Positions 38,301 to 48,868 of a stretch of DNA of 64,000 nucleotides are shown one piece after another (positions within the stretch are counted from its first letter, which is position 1; each line of letters opens with the position of its first letter). Both the position numbers and the translations under genes were made by a program. This stretch comes from Pipra filicauda (lineage: Eukaryota; Chordata; Aves; Passeriformes; Pipridae): NCBI RefSeq assembly GCF_003945595.2, contig NW_024104095.1, positions 372,001 to 436,000 of the forward strand, given 5' to 3'. Under the pieces are notes generated by a model, which was given only the letters and a program-made list of their open reading frames with translations, did not search any database and was not told where the DNA came from.

Positions 38301-40682
38301 GCCCTTTCTGCACCCCCAACTCTCTGCAACTGAAGCTACTGAGAGTTCTTCCTAAATAAGGAGGAAATAGGGGTGCAGAAGAGAGCCAATCCCAGCTGGG
38401 ATATCCTTGAATTAAATATCCTTCACCTGACATTCAATATTTTTTGAACTATCTGGCACATCAACCTTTTCCATCACAGTCTGGCACTGGTGGGGTAAAA
38501 ATAATAAATTTATCTCGTGGCTTCACAATTATATAGCTAAATAAAACAGCCAGATCTTTTAATATTTTACCCTAAAAAGTCTTCCTGTCCCCAAGGTGAG
38601 CCAGGGAGTATTGAACACTTAATTGAATCAGATGAGAGGATTAAGGAAAAGATTTTTCAGAAGGATCAATATGAATTAGGAGCAGATGCCCAGTCAAATC
38701 TAAGGGTTAGATTCTTTAGTATCAGGCTCCTTGAAGTCTAGTCACCTTTTTAATTGTTTGGTACTGAACACTTGTAGGGAAAAGTTCTGACCCTTATGGT
38801 TCTGATGTCTCATGTTATACATGCTCAAGTTGAGACAATATGAAATAATATAAAAATATCAATCAGGTTAATTGCATATTTTCAATTAGAGAAAGAGCTG
38901 TCCAAGTCCGCTTTCCAGTCACAGCATTTGGCTGAGCTGGAAGGAATATAATCTTGGTAATCATTCTTCTGTTATTTCCAAGATTCTTGAAAGAGTTTTT
39001 CTTTTAATTTGTTTCAAAGCAAGTGAAAATATTGTTACATTATCATTTAGAGTTAATTAAACTGCAAATGAGCTTAATGAACTGTCTGAAACAAAGCTCA
39101 ATCACAACCTGTTAGATATTAACTATCAAAATCAAAAGAATCCTTTAATTCTTTGTTAGATATACCACAGAAGACAGAAATAGCCAATCATTAATGCCAT
39201 CCTTTTATAAAATCAAGTTTGAGGCTGGAAAGATTGAACTGAATGCACACACTCAAATTATACAGCAAAACTGGAAAAGGATTTGGAAAGATAAGTCAAA
39301 TCTATTGGAAAAAAGGAAAACAAAGACAACTGAACACAGGGAAAGACATAGTTGTCCTCTCTGTTTTAGTAGGAGGAAATCCATTTTACCTACTATTTGT
39401 CCAAATTGTGAAATCTCTACATTAATAAAACACCATTTTCCGGAGTCAGTATTCTCACAAAATCTTCTGTAGTGTTATGACTTCGTGTTGTCTGTGAGAC
39501 AGAGCAAAAGACACTTAGTGTTCTCCTCTTTTAGTCTTCAGCATCTTAGTCTTCAAGGTCTGGAAGCCACCTGGGTGACCTTTGCCCTTGGGCGATACGT
39601 TGTCACCGACAGTGAAGCTTTTAAGCAGTGCAGGTACAGCAGAGCCCATTTGTGTCATTAAAGTTTGTAATTCTAGACTTTTGAAGGCTTAATCCCCAGA
39701 AATGCTAAGATTTTTCTAATGATTTTTAATGGCAGTGCTGGTGTTCAGCACTTCTCAGGATCAGGTGTGTTATCATTCTGGTTTATCCACCTATCAGGCC
39801 GGCATTATCACTCTCATATCCAGTGCTTTTAGCACGTCACCCTCAAGTGCTTGAAAGGTGAGGAGTATTATTAAGTCTGACCCTTACAAGCTTTTCCAAT
39901 GGTTTGCTTAATGTTTTTCCCTACATAAATAAGAATGATGTTATACACTCTTTGTTTGGAGAGTAAATTAGAATTTTCTCGTAGGGCTTGGCTGGTCGAG
40001 TCATACAGCACTGAAACACATTTCACAAGGTCATAAAAAATTCTTCCACTCCAAAAAGGAAAGTGGCACTGACTTTTAGTTGTGCAGACAAAGTGGTAGC
40101 ATGAGGTCCAATTATTTTTGAGTGTCTTAGAGCAAACCCTCCAAGAAATGCTCTGGGAACGCTTTCTGTGAAACGTGTTTTGTGTCTTGACAAAGGCGTA
40201 GTGAAAAATTAATATAGGTAGGATAATTTATGAAAATAGGAGTCTGAAATGCAAACCTGGATTATTTGTAAATAACCTGAGGACAAGAGTGGTCTGCATC
40301 AGTCAGCTTGCTCTTCCCTTAGCTGGGAGTATAATTCCCTTTCTGGTAGTATATGCACCTACACAGCACTGCAAATATCTTCGTGTTTCACTTTCCATTC
40401 ATATGAGATGAACTGTCTTCTTGTGATCAGAATCTCCCAAAGCTTGATTCCTATCACATCTCTGCTTATCTGCCATCTATTAAGTGGAGAGTAGCTGTAA
40501 TGTGCTCCCTCATATTTCATGAGTGAGAATGTATTATTTAGAGCCTATAACATTCACTTTCGGTCAAGGATTCCATCTTTCTCCTGTTGGGGTAAATAAT
40601 TAATGCTGCCTTGGATATTTTGTGTCTGTGTGTGGGGTCATTAATTGAAAATAGTAACAATTTCTTCTGTGTTTTTTTCTAG

Positions 40683-40865
40683 TTTCAAGCCACAGTGAAG
40701 GAGGGAGTCACAGGTGTCATAGTGAACTTAACTGTTGGCGACAGAGATGACCCAGTGACTGGAGCATGGAGAGCTGTTTACACCATCATCAATGGAAATC
40801 CAGGGCAGAGTTTTGAGATCCACACCAATCCCCAGACTAATGAGGGAATGCTCTCTGTCGTCAAA
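40683..40865 (+). CDS. CDH13: CDH13 (T-cadherin) internal exon: N-terminal half of EC3
   Basis: Internal coding exon of 61 codons, phase 0 at both ends. The acceptor is ttttttctag and the donor gtaaga. The translation starts [11 protein letters not shown] and ends EGMLSVVK. It contains the EC3 calcium-binding acidic cluster GDRDDP (about residues 20-25) and the T-cadherin signature [20 protein letters not shown]. An N-glycosylation sequon NLT lies at exon residues 15-17 (codon at 40725). The closing [13 protein letters not shown] runs straight into PLDYE at the start of the next exon, as in other vertebrate CDH13 proteins (known from the family). A length of 183 bp matches the matching exon of classical cadherins as I recall it. 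Its long upstream intron and short downstream intron pair it closely with the next exon. No frameshift or premature stop is present. Confidence 0.96.
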
Positions 40866-41835
40866 GTAAGAACAATTTCCTTTTTTACTGTATTGCTGCT
40901 GTAAGGCCCATCCACTGGGCTCACTGCATAAGAGGAGGCACAGCAGGGATAAGTCATTCAAAGATATATAGTTGACTACCAACCCTTATCCAAATATATG
41001 TATAACCCCTTCTTCTGTAACAGTAACCTTATTTTTTAGCCTGTTGCTGACTGTATTGCCACTGTGTTAAATAACAGCCAGATTTGGAGTAAGCACCACA
41101 ATTAATAGTGAGATTTTACAACAAGGTTTTGTTTGTAGCTGAAAGGATAATTAGAATCCAAGACCCCCATTTTGTACTCAGAGAACACAGATGCAAATAC
41201 CAGGGAATTGAGGGATACGGCTTCAGACTGAACTGGAGAACTGTCTTTGGTCCCACATTTCTCAAGTCTCATGGAAATGTTTATTATATGTCTTTGTATG
41301 AAGATAATTCTATGTCTCACACTTAAAAAAAAATGGTCCTGGTTGCTGCCTGTGCCACAATTCTCTCCGTTTGACTTCTGAAGAAGCATTTTCAATTCTT
41401 AAGACAAATGGAATGTATTTCCATGGCAGTGCTTCTGATTTTAAGACAGCAGTTGAGAAAGCAGCTGGTGTTATTGTCATAAGTAACTACTAAGTATGAC
41501 TGATTTGCTTGTTAAATGCATAGTACATCATAATTCACCAGGTATATGTGAGAATTGAATTATTTGTATGAGGTATGGCAAAAAAAGAGTATATGCTCTT
41601 GGACAGAGGGACATCTCCATCTTTTTTTTAAGTCCATCATGTTCATTACAGGATGTAACTGACATTTATATCCTAAACTAAGCTAAGTCTAACCCTAAAC
41701 TCTGGCCAAGTATCAGGTGCAGTGAACGCTGTTGTCCCTTTCTGGGTAATTCTGCCTTCTTGCAAGTTTGCAATGGGCAAAGGGAAAGAGTTAAGGGTTA
41801 AGTTGCACCTTGCCCTCTGACTTTATGTTTTACAG
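40866..41835 (+). other. CDH13: CDH13 short intron of 970 bp inside EC3
   Basis: This compact intron splits the EC3 repeat between VVK and PLDYE. It runs from gtaaga to ttttacag and is phase 0. I see no interspersed repeat in it. It contains only an A-run near 41325 and a T-run near 41622. It is more than 30-fold shorter than the intron before it. Confidence 0.93.
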
Positions 41836-42089
41836 CCTTTAGACTACGAGATCTCAGCGTTTCACACGCTGCTCATCAAGGTGGAGAACGAAGACCCTCT
41901 GATCCCAGACATAGCCTACGGCCCCAGTTCCACAGCAACAGTCCAGATCACCGTGGAGGATGTGAATGAGGGGCCAGTTTTCCACCCAAACCCCATGATG
42001 GTGACAAAGCAGGAGAACATCCCCGTTGGCAGCGTGGTGCTCACAGTGAACGCCACCGACCCCGACACCCTGCAGCACCAGACCATCAG
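41836..42089 (+). CDS. CDH13: CDH13 (T-cadherin) internal exon: C-terminal half of EC3 and start of EC4
   Basis: Internal coding exon of 84 codons plus two bases. It enters in phase 0 after the acceptor ttttacag and leaves in phase 2, with AG before the donor gtgagt. The translation opens [24 protein letters not shown] is the EC3 form of the cadherin LDRE calcium motif. [10 protein letters not shown] (about residues 40-49) is the EC3-EC4 linker, and NATDPD (72-77) supplies the DxD motif of EC4 and an N-glycosylation sequon. The exon ends LQHQTI plus a split codon. All of these match vertebrate T-cadherin as known from the family. The exon is clearly richer in G+C than the surrounding intron and has about 11 CpGs, which fits coding constraint. 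The next exon, completing the split arginine codon, must lie beyond 64000 because I found none in the remaining 21.9 kb. Confidence 0.96.
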
Positions 42090-45000
42090 GTGAGTGCAAC
42101 ACCCTCCAATTTTCAGCCTTCAGAAAGTGAGGACGTGCATAGAAATGATTTCTCTGTTTCACATAGGGTTTCAATCAGTTTATGATCATTTATACTGTCC
42201 CTCAGTGAAATAACGACCATCCATCCACATTCAGGAGCTGAGAAAATACTTCCCAGTGAAAGACTGAAGCTAAAGTAAGCTCAGACTTGGCCTTGTCCAG
42301 ACAAATGAAATTAAATTATTATTATTTCTGTGCTATGATAATATAATCCCACACATGTGCCGTGTCAGCAAGAGCAAACATAGGTATTAGATGGTGCCAT
42401 CATCTTATATTTTGATCCACCTGGTTTGGTCTTTGGTTTTAGGTTTGTAGAAAATGGGAAAAATCAACCACTTTGTTCTCTAATACTTAATTGGCTTTCT
42501 AGAGAGCTTTTCTCAGCTTTTGAGAACCGCAGGTTAGGGCACTACCAATAAAACCTGCAACTGGGTTTAATGTTTCATCCTTACTAATTTTCCCTGGATA
42601 CCAGTGCATAGAAAAGAGCATAAACACCTTTGTGAGAATGACTTCAAAGCTTTATGTGAGCACTGTGCACTGTCAGTCTATCCCACAGACATGGATTTCT
42701 CTGCTATCCCAAGTTTTTTTGGCAGTGATTGTGCAATTCTTAAAGTGAGTTTGACTCATGTAGTGTTCTACAAAAAGGAAGCTGCTGATCTGGAGGATGT
42801 TGGTACTGTCATTACAAGTGTTGGTAGGCGTGTCCCTGCAAAGGACTTGGATTTCCATGATGAGAAGGTGAATTTAAGCAGGAGAGAGTGCTCATGTCCA
42901 AGGAAGGAGGGAAAAGGCAGGGCAGACAATTCAAAGTTTAAATTCTCTGCATCACCTCAAAGATACATTGTTAATAGCAAAGGAGTATTTCAGTTTTTCT
43001 CTATCAAAACCACCTTTGACTTCTACCCTTGAAATATCTGAAGGATGATTCTTGCCATGTGTCATTCCCCTTGTTTTCTAAATGTATTTATTTACAGGAT
43101 GAATTTTTATTCTTAAGTTTAGCTTTTGCTCCAAAGATTCCTTACTTCTTTCACTGTGGTCACACAAGTTCATGTCTATGGATGGAATTTCTGTTGCTTA
43201 CCAGTTAGAGTAACATGACCCTCAGCAGTTTTATTCAGCACCTGGCTTGTGCAGGGAAGAGATATTTATTTCCTTTGAGACTTGAACTGAGTTTAAGAAA
43301 CATAATTATTGAAGTTCTCCATAACTTTATGTGTTTTCATAGGAGATAAGAAGAGTCATATTAATTAATGTAACAGTTTATTTTGTGATGCTAGAAGAGA
43401 AAAGCTGAGAAAATGTAAGGATTTGGTCATCAAAAAGCAGTTCAGAAATTATTACCTGACATTTTGCCCTTGACCTACTGATTTTGCTGGATTTCTTCTA
43501 ATTACATTGATACTGAAATTATCAATTTCAGTAAGTCAGTGAGTCATTTAATCCTCTTAAGTGAGCTTTAAGTATTGTGTGTAACCAGTTAAGTAACACA
43601 AACACATTTTGTAGTTCACCACAGCTCACAACTGGCTGGGAAGGGACTCTCAAACCTTGACTTATAAGTGACTCAGAATTCTCCCAGAAATGTTACTATA
43701 TCTGCATAGAGCAATGGTCATATACAGAAACTGTGTGAATGGAAGTGACTGTATAAGTTAGAAGAAAATCCTGCAAATGTAATGGAAATCTGGGAAGTGG
43801 GGGAATGCATCAGGAAAGGCTAATTTGACTACCTGTAAGTCCTTTTGCTAAAACGACAGGAAAGCATAAACCAGCATTTTTAAAAGGTGCTTTTAGTACT
43901 GGCAGGTGTTATTGAGACACCTGGCTACTAGCAGTGAAAAAAAAGAGGACTAGAATATAAGAATAGCATCTGCAATAAAGGACAGGGTAAAATTTCATGT
44001 ATAAAGACCAAAACTATTCCCTAGTTGGAGTCTGACTGAAACGTTCTCTCCCAAGTTTCTGCAGGCAGGTGTGTGTTTAGAGTTTGGGCCAACGTCCAGG
44101 ACTTTTGTACAGCACAGAAACACAAACTGCAGGGTTCTCAGCCTGTGCTGCTGTGATGGTATCAGAGTGCTTACTGTGATTATACTGCAAAAATAAAGGC
44201 CAAGCAGGGACAGCACAGATTTTAAATGAGATATTACATTAAATATTAATGACCATGAGCAAGCAGTGTTTTGTCTGCAAGAAGCAATGAATACCAGATT
44301 TGTGCAGTGTGTGCTCTATGAATCGTGTACATCCCCCCCAACAAGGTACAAATCTGTTTAAAATGGGTAGAACAACATAGAATTAGTAACGTTGGTGTTT
44401 GTTTTTTTTTATTTTCAACCCATTGCAACTCAGATATCTCTAACTTCAGGGATATTTTTAGTTAATTTTCTATATAAAACTTGCAGAAGGGGCTGATGAT
44501 TATTTGTAATCAGGAATTTTAGTTACTCTGCTAGATATAACACCATAAATGCATTTCAAGACCCATGAAAAGAGTAGAGAAACCATTTTTGCCATTATCT
44601 GCAACTAGATTGAATTTATTCTTTGAACAATGCATATCTGAATCAGATTCAAATTACTTATCTCTGGAAAACGTGGCTTACTTTGTAAAATTTCCTAAAG
44701 ACAGCTGTACTTTTGAAGCAATTTTCCTCCTTATTCTTCAGCTTGAAGTGTTTTTGCCGCCTGAGAAAGAATTTGATTTAAAGGCTCAAACAAGCTGGCA
44801 AAAATGTGTTGCACTGTAAAAAAAATAAGACTCCAGTATTCCCAAGACTCTGAAGCACATTCCTGGAGCTCTGGTGGTAGAGAGGAAGGAGCAGACAGGA
44901 CCACAAGTTTTTCCACCTCAGTGTTCATTCCACTGTGAGCACTCCCAGAAAAGAACCTCTTCAAACTGGATCACATTTCTCAGATTCATTAACCTTTCTT

Positions 45001-45106
45001 TTTTTCTTTTTCTTTTTTTTTTCTTTTTTTTTTTTTTTAAAGTATTTAATTCTCTCTACAGTTTCCATCTTTTTTAGAATTAAAAAAAAAAAAAAAAAGA
45101 AAGAAA
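45001..45106. repeat. Poly-T / poly-A inverted repeat
   Basis: A T-rich tract (45001-45038, ending in 15 T then aa) and an A-rich tract (17 A at 45082-45098, then gaaagaaa) are complementary, including the ttc/gaa interruptions. They are separated by about 41 bases. The RNA could form a long A-U hairpin. Two retroposon tails facing each other could explain it, but no element bodies are recognisable. Confidence 0.85.
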
Positions 45107-47857
45107 TCCAGCAGGCCCCATTTTAATTATAACCCAGCAATTTATTAATAGAACAGTAATGAAGTTTCTGAAATTTGATTTCTTAATCAGGGATCATTGT
45201 TATTTTTGTGCCAGATTTAAGAGTTTAATTTTGGGTACTTCTTCCCAACCTCTGAAATTTTAATCAGAAGTTTCAAGTGTACATGTCAATGAGAAGTTAA
45301 AGGCCAAATTTAATAACATTTTCTACCTTGGGAAATTAAAAGAAGAACCTCACTCAGAAATCCATTATTAACAGTAGATCTTAATTAAACATGGTTATGG
45401 TTCTCAATATTTGTCTGTGTGAAGAGATTGGTTTCAGTATTTTTCCCTTTTTTGGATTCAACAAGTCCAGGATATTCAATAGTTAGACTTTTAACACTGT
45501 GTAAACAAGTTGTTTACTGCAGTGTATTTGTAATTTTTAATTAAATAAAGCAGTGTTGTTTTCTGGTTTCATGGCTTATCATGGCAATATATTTTTATTA
45601 CCTACTGTGCTGTTGGATTTTAAATTATTTATGTAAATACATTGTTGCAATATTTATTCCCAGTAAACCATGTGACTCAATGCTTCAGAAACATCTTCAC
45701 AAGAAAAGTTTATTGTAGCTCTGAAGCACATCTAATTCATTAAGTAGAATTAAAATGCAGTATTTGAAGCTGGAGAACTTAGAAACAGAACCCAAACTGC
45801 AGCGAGTTTCACGGGAACATGAAAGGCTGCAAAAAATATGTGTAAATGGAGTGATATGTGTAAATAAGGTGTGTGTTTGTTCATGTGAGTCTGTGTGTGT
45901 ACAATATTTATACCTGCCACAGAATCAAGCTGCCCAAAGAGTACAAGTGGCTTCTGGAAGCACAGGGCCATTGGCTTAGTGTTGAGGTCTCAGCTGTAGG
46001 GATTTAAAAGCCAATTTTTGGCTTGGAAGTCGTCATCCTTTTATTTGATTCTGGTCTCTTTATATCGCCGTGTCATTAATTTGGTGGAATTGCACAAATA
46101 TGAAATCTGTAAATCCCCCTTTGTTTGACAGTTATCATTTCAGGTTAGGGCAGCCTGTGATGGATCCAACTTCCCAGCAGGAGGTGGGTTCTCCTGGCCA
46201 TTGGGCTGCTGTGGCACTGCCATTGCACTGCCTGTGTGTTCCACAGCTCTGCTGCTCTGCAAATAGGAGCAAAGTCATTTATTACGGTCAGCCTTTCCAA
46301 ACAACAGCTCCTGGTCTGTCTGGAAGGTTCATAGACTCTGTTTCTCTTTATATAAAGTGCATTTTTCTATACTGCAAACTGTGTATTTTAATGAGGCTTC
46401 ATCCTGCACCATCAGACCCAGGGGATGAGGCTGAACCCAATGGAATGCAGAGGGATCATGTTTGTTATTTGTCATTTCTCTAAGAGCTACTGAACAATGG
46501 ACTGACTTTGGGAATGGAAATTTTTACTACTGGGCCACATTTTGCTTTAGATCAGATGACCCTGACTTTGGGGTTGGGGCCTATGGAGTTGGTGGAAGTC
46601 AGTGGAAATATTCCAAACTCTAGTTGGAGGCAACCATGATCTGTATACTCTTTGTCAAAAACAAAAAAATGTCTGCCTAAAATTCTGTAAAATAGTGCTG
46701 AAACTCCACTGAAGTGGGATTTGTAGTTCAGTGACTTTCTCCCAAATCTCAAATCACTGAGAAAACTAAGGAGAATTCACTGGACAAAGTAAATTTTGCT
46801 TTTATTGCTTTTCTTTGCTGCCAGTCACCACCCTTACAAGCAGTGAATATATAAGCCATGAATTGCAAAGACAATTCAAAAAGCCCTTTTCATGTCTCTT
46901 GCCAGGATTTTTTCAGAGATCCTGAAGCCCCCCTGAACAAGGATGAGGCTTCACATCACATTGCTCACAATCACTTAAGGGATCAATTTTGCATACTTTC
47001 TTGCACATCAAGCCTTTTTAAAGCACTTTTGTTGCTGGTGGAGGTCAATAAACTTGCTTTTTGGGATACACTACAATCACTTACAGAAATACTACATAAT
47101 GAGAGAGGGATAGGAAGCCTTAAAGAGTAAATGCTTAGGAAGTAACACACTTAGTCATTGTTAAATATGTCTCCTAGAGTCTGAAGGACTTGTCTTTGAT
47201 TCCTAACAACAGGAGATTTGTTTTCCTTGTGCAGACAGAAGAATAGTCCTATTGTTATAAATGAATGGCTGAGCCTGCTCTCAGCATGCAGCACCAGAGT
47301 TTTTCACTGTAACTTACACCCACGAGCATCTCAAGTTGGCTCTGCAGTTTTATTTATGGCCTGCCTGAACCAGCCACTGGGAATTTGTAGCATCTCTACA
47401 TCTGAAGTTGCCGTGTATTGGACAGTGTATGTTGTTTTTCTCTCCCTTTCTCTTTTTTAAGTTAGATGGAAAGGCAGGGAGAGAGGGAATCTGCTTGAAG
47501 CAAAAGAAGTTTTTTTCACTTCTCTCCTTGTACAATCTGAAAGACAGAAACACTGACTTGCAGGGAGCTGCAAGTGTTGGGGTATCCAGCAAGCAGTGCC
47601 ACAAAAGGAGAGAATTAATCAGTTCTGAAAGAAAGAACTCGGCCAATTCCTTCGTGTTACACAACCACTACCTGTAATTGCAGGTACTCACTGGTCAACC
47701 AGTGGCTCAACAGTGTTCTACACAGCAGTCTTTTTACTGAAACTGTTCCTTGAAGGTGTTAATTACTATCTGAGTTGGTAATTAGTGTGATGTTTATATT
47801 TTATTATCATAATACTAATACCTGAAGGGGAAAAACTAGTGAAAAACATGCATTGCC

Positions 47858-47871
47858 TTTTTTTTTTTTTT
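47858..47871. repeat. Poly-T tract
   Basis: A run of 14 T in otherwise unremarkable intron. Confidence 0.85.
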
Positions 47872-48188
47872 GGTCGTTGTTTGACCAAACTGACTTCCAC
47901 TCTTCCACTGTTTGTTTACTGAACAAAGTAAACAGCTCCTCTTTCCCCATATAGAAAATTCTTTAGGCTTACAACAGGATGGGAAAGAAGCAAAACTGTT
48001 TCTGGAGTTGTGCTGTACCTCCTTTATTCTCCTCTCATACTCAAAACCACACTGATGTAACCCTGGAAGGGTGAAAATGGCTCAAGAGCAAAACCAGGAC
48101 CTGTTTTTCCTGTCCAGAAAATGATTTGCAGCTGGCCAGCACTGTGTGGATTCACAGAGGCTGAATTAATGGGAAGGAAGCAGCTGGT

Positions 48189-48214
48189 AAAAAAAAAAAT
48201 AATAAAAAAAAAAA
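48189..48214. repeat. A-rich tract with AAT interruption
   Basis: Two A-runs of about 11 flank taat. Low complexity only. Confidence 0.85.
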
Positions 48215-48837
48215 TCTCAGGTGGGAGCCACTGAGATGAGACTGAAGAGAACAAATGACTGGAATTAAATCCCACTGCTGAGAGAATTGAAACGTCTGCC
48301 AAGCCTGGAATGCAGGTCCTCTAAAAGCTGTGGACAGTGTGTGATGTGACCGCTCAGGAAAGGCACTTTCATCTCTGTCAGCTCCGATACCTGAGCTGGA
48401 GAGTAACAGGACACACTTTTCCTCAGAGCTGTGAACAAATGTTGATAGCCTGGCTCCCAAACTCTGTTATTCAGTCCCTTTGTTACTCACAGGCTTCCTT
48501 AATTTACAGCCAACCTGCCAGCACCTCCCTGTTCGCTCTGTGGAGGGTCCCTGGGAGTCCTTAATTGTTGCTTGTGGTGTCTCTCACAGTGTTGAACGCC
48601 TCTAAGTTCCCCCCAATGTTTCTTTTTGCCCTCTTTTTGCTGATATTCTCTGTCTCTGTGTTGGGGCAGATGTCTGACCTCTTCTTTCCTTGTCTGCTTT
48701 TGTACATCTTAATTTTTAGTGCTTGAGGCCAATCCCAGATCACCAGTGGGTGCTAAGCTTTGTTGTGCTGGCTTTTGCTTTGCAGGGATGTGGGGGAGCT
48801 CCCACACTTGCCTTATCTATGATAACATCTTGTCTGA

Positions 48838-48868
48838 CTTCTTCCTTCCTTCCTTCCTTCCCCTTCCT
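48838..48868. repeat. (TTCC)n microsatellite
   Basis: About five to six TTCC units from gacttcttccttcc, followed by a degenerate ccccttcc. It is a pure pyrimidine stretch on the + strand. Confidence 0.9.

Larger units (their letters stand above)
9828..40682 (+). other. CDH13: CDH13 intron of 30,855 bp between the EC2 and EC3 exons
   Basis: The intron runs from gtaaga at 9828 to ttctag at 40682, and both ends are canonical. It contains CR1 fragments near 12884, 19772, 22738 and 30095, a 16-bp minisatellite at 13459, a (TCCA/TCCC)n array at 34351, and a possible old MIR/L3-type tail near 35262. Candidate conserved patches lie at about 14030-14130, 20225-20480, 23670-23830 and 25500-25640. I found no exon-like block matching a cadherin domain between the two exons. 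The other stretches (for example 14400-19700, 26000-30000 and 36000-40600) are anonymous intron with only short homopolymers. Giant introns fit CDH13, which in mammals spans about a megabase (established knowledge). Confidence 0.9.

Noticed and set aside
39194..39472. 92-codon ATG-initiated frame with CPLC...CPNC cysteine pairs
   Set aside because: The CxxC pairs hint at a zinc ribbon, but the rest is Lys/Thr-rich text from an A-rich strand. The spacing fits no family I recognise, and it has no promoter or splice context.
39740..39900. Possible MIR/L3-like fragment (caagtgcttgaaaggtgagg, agtattatta)
   Set aside because: The similarity to the 'aaagcgctttacaaaggaggagagtattatta' motif is too short and diverged to support by eye.
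41684..41705. Telomere-like taaccctaaac
   Set aside because: Only about one and a half TTAGGG-type units (reverse strand) are present, so it is not an interstitial telomeric array.
42604..43032. 142-codon open frame on the plus strand just after the EC3/EC4 exon
   Set aside because: It looked like a possible alternative CDH13 exon or transposase remnant. It starts at GTG, has no cadherin motif, cannot continue the exon's frame, and matches no transposase signature that I know.
46070..46483. 137-codon open frame on the plus strand
   Set aside because: Cysteine- and leucine-rich without a motif, and it does not begin with ATG. Treated as chance.
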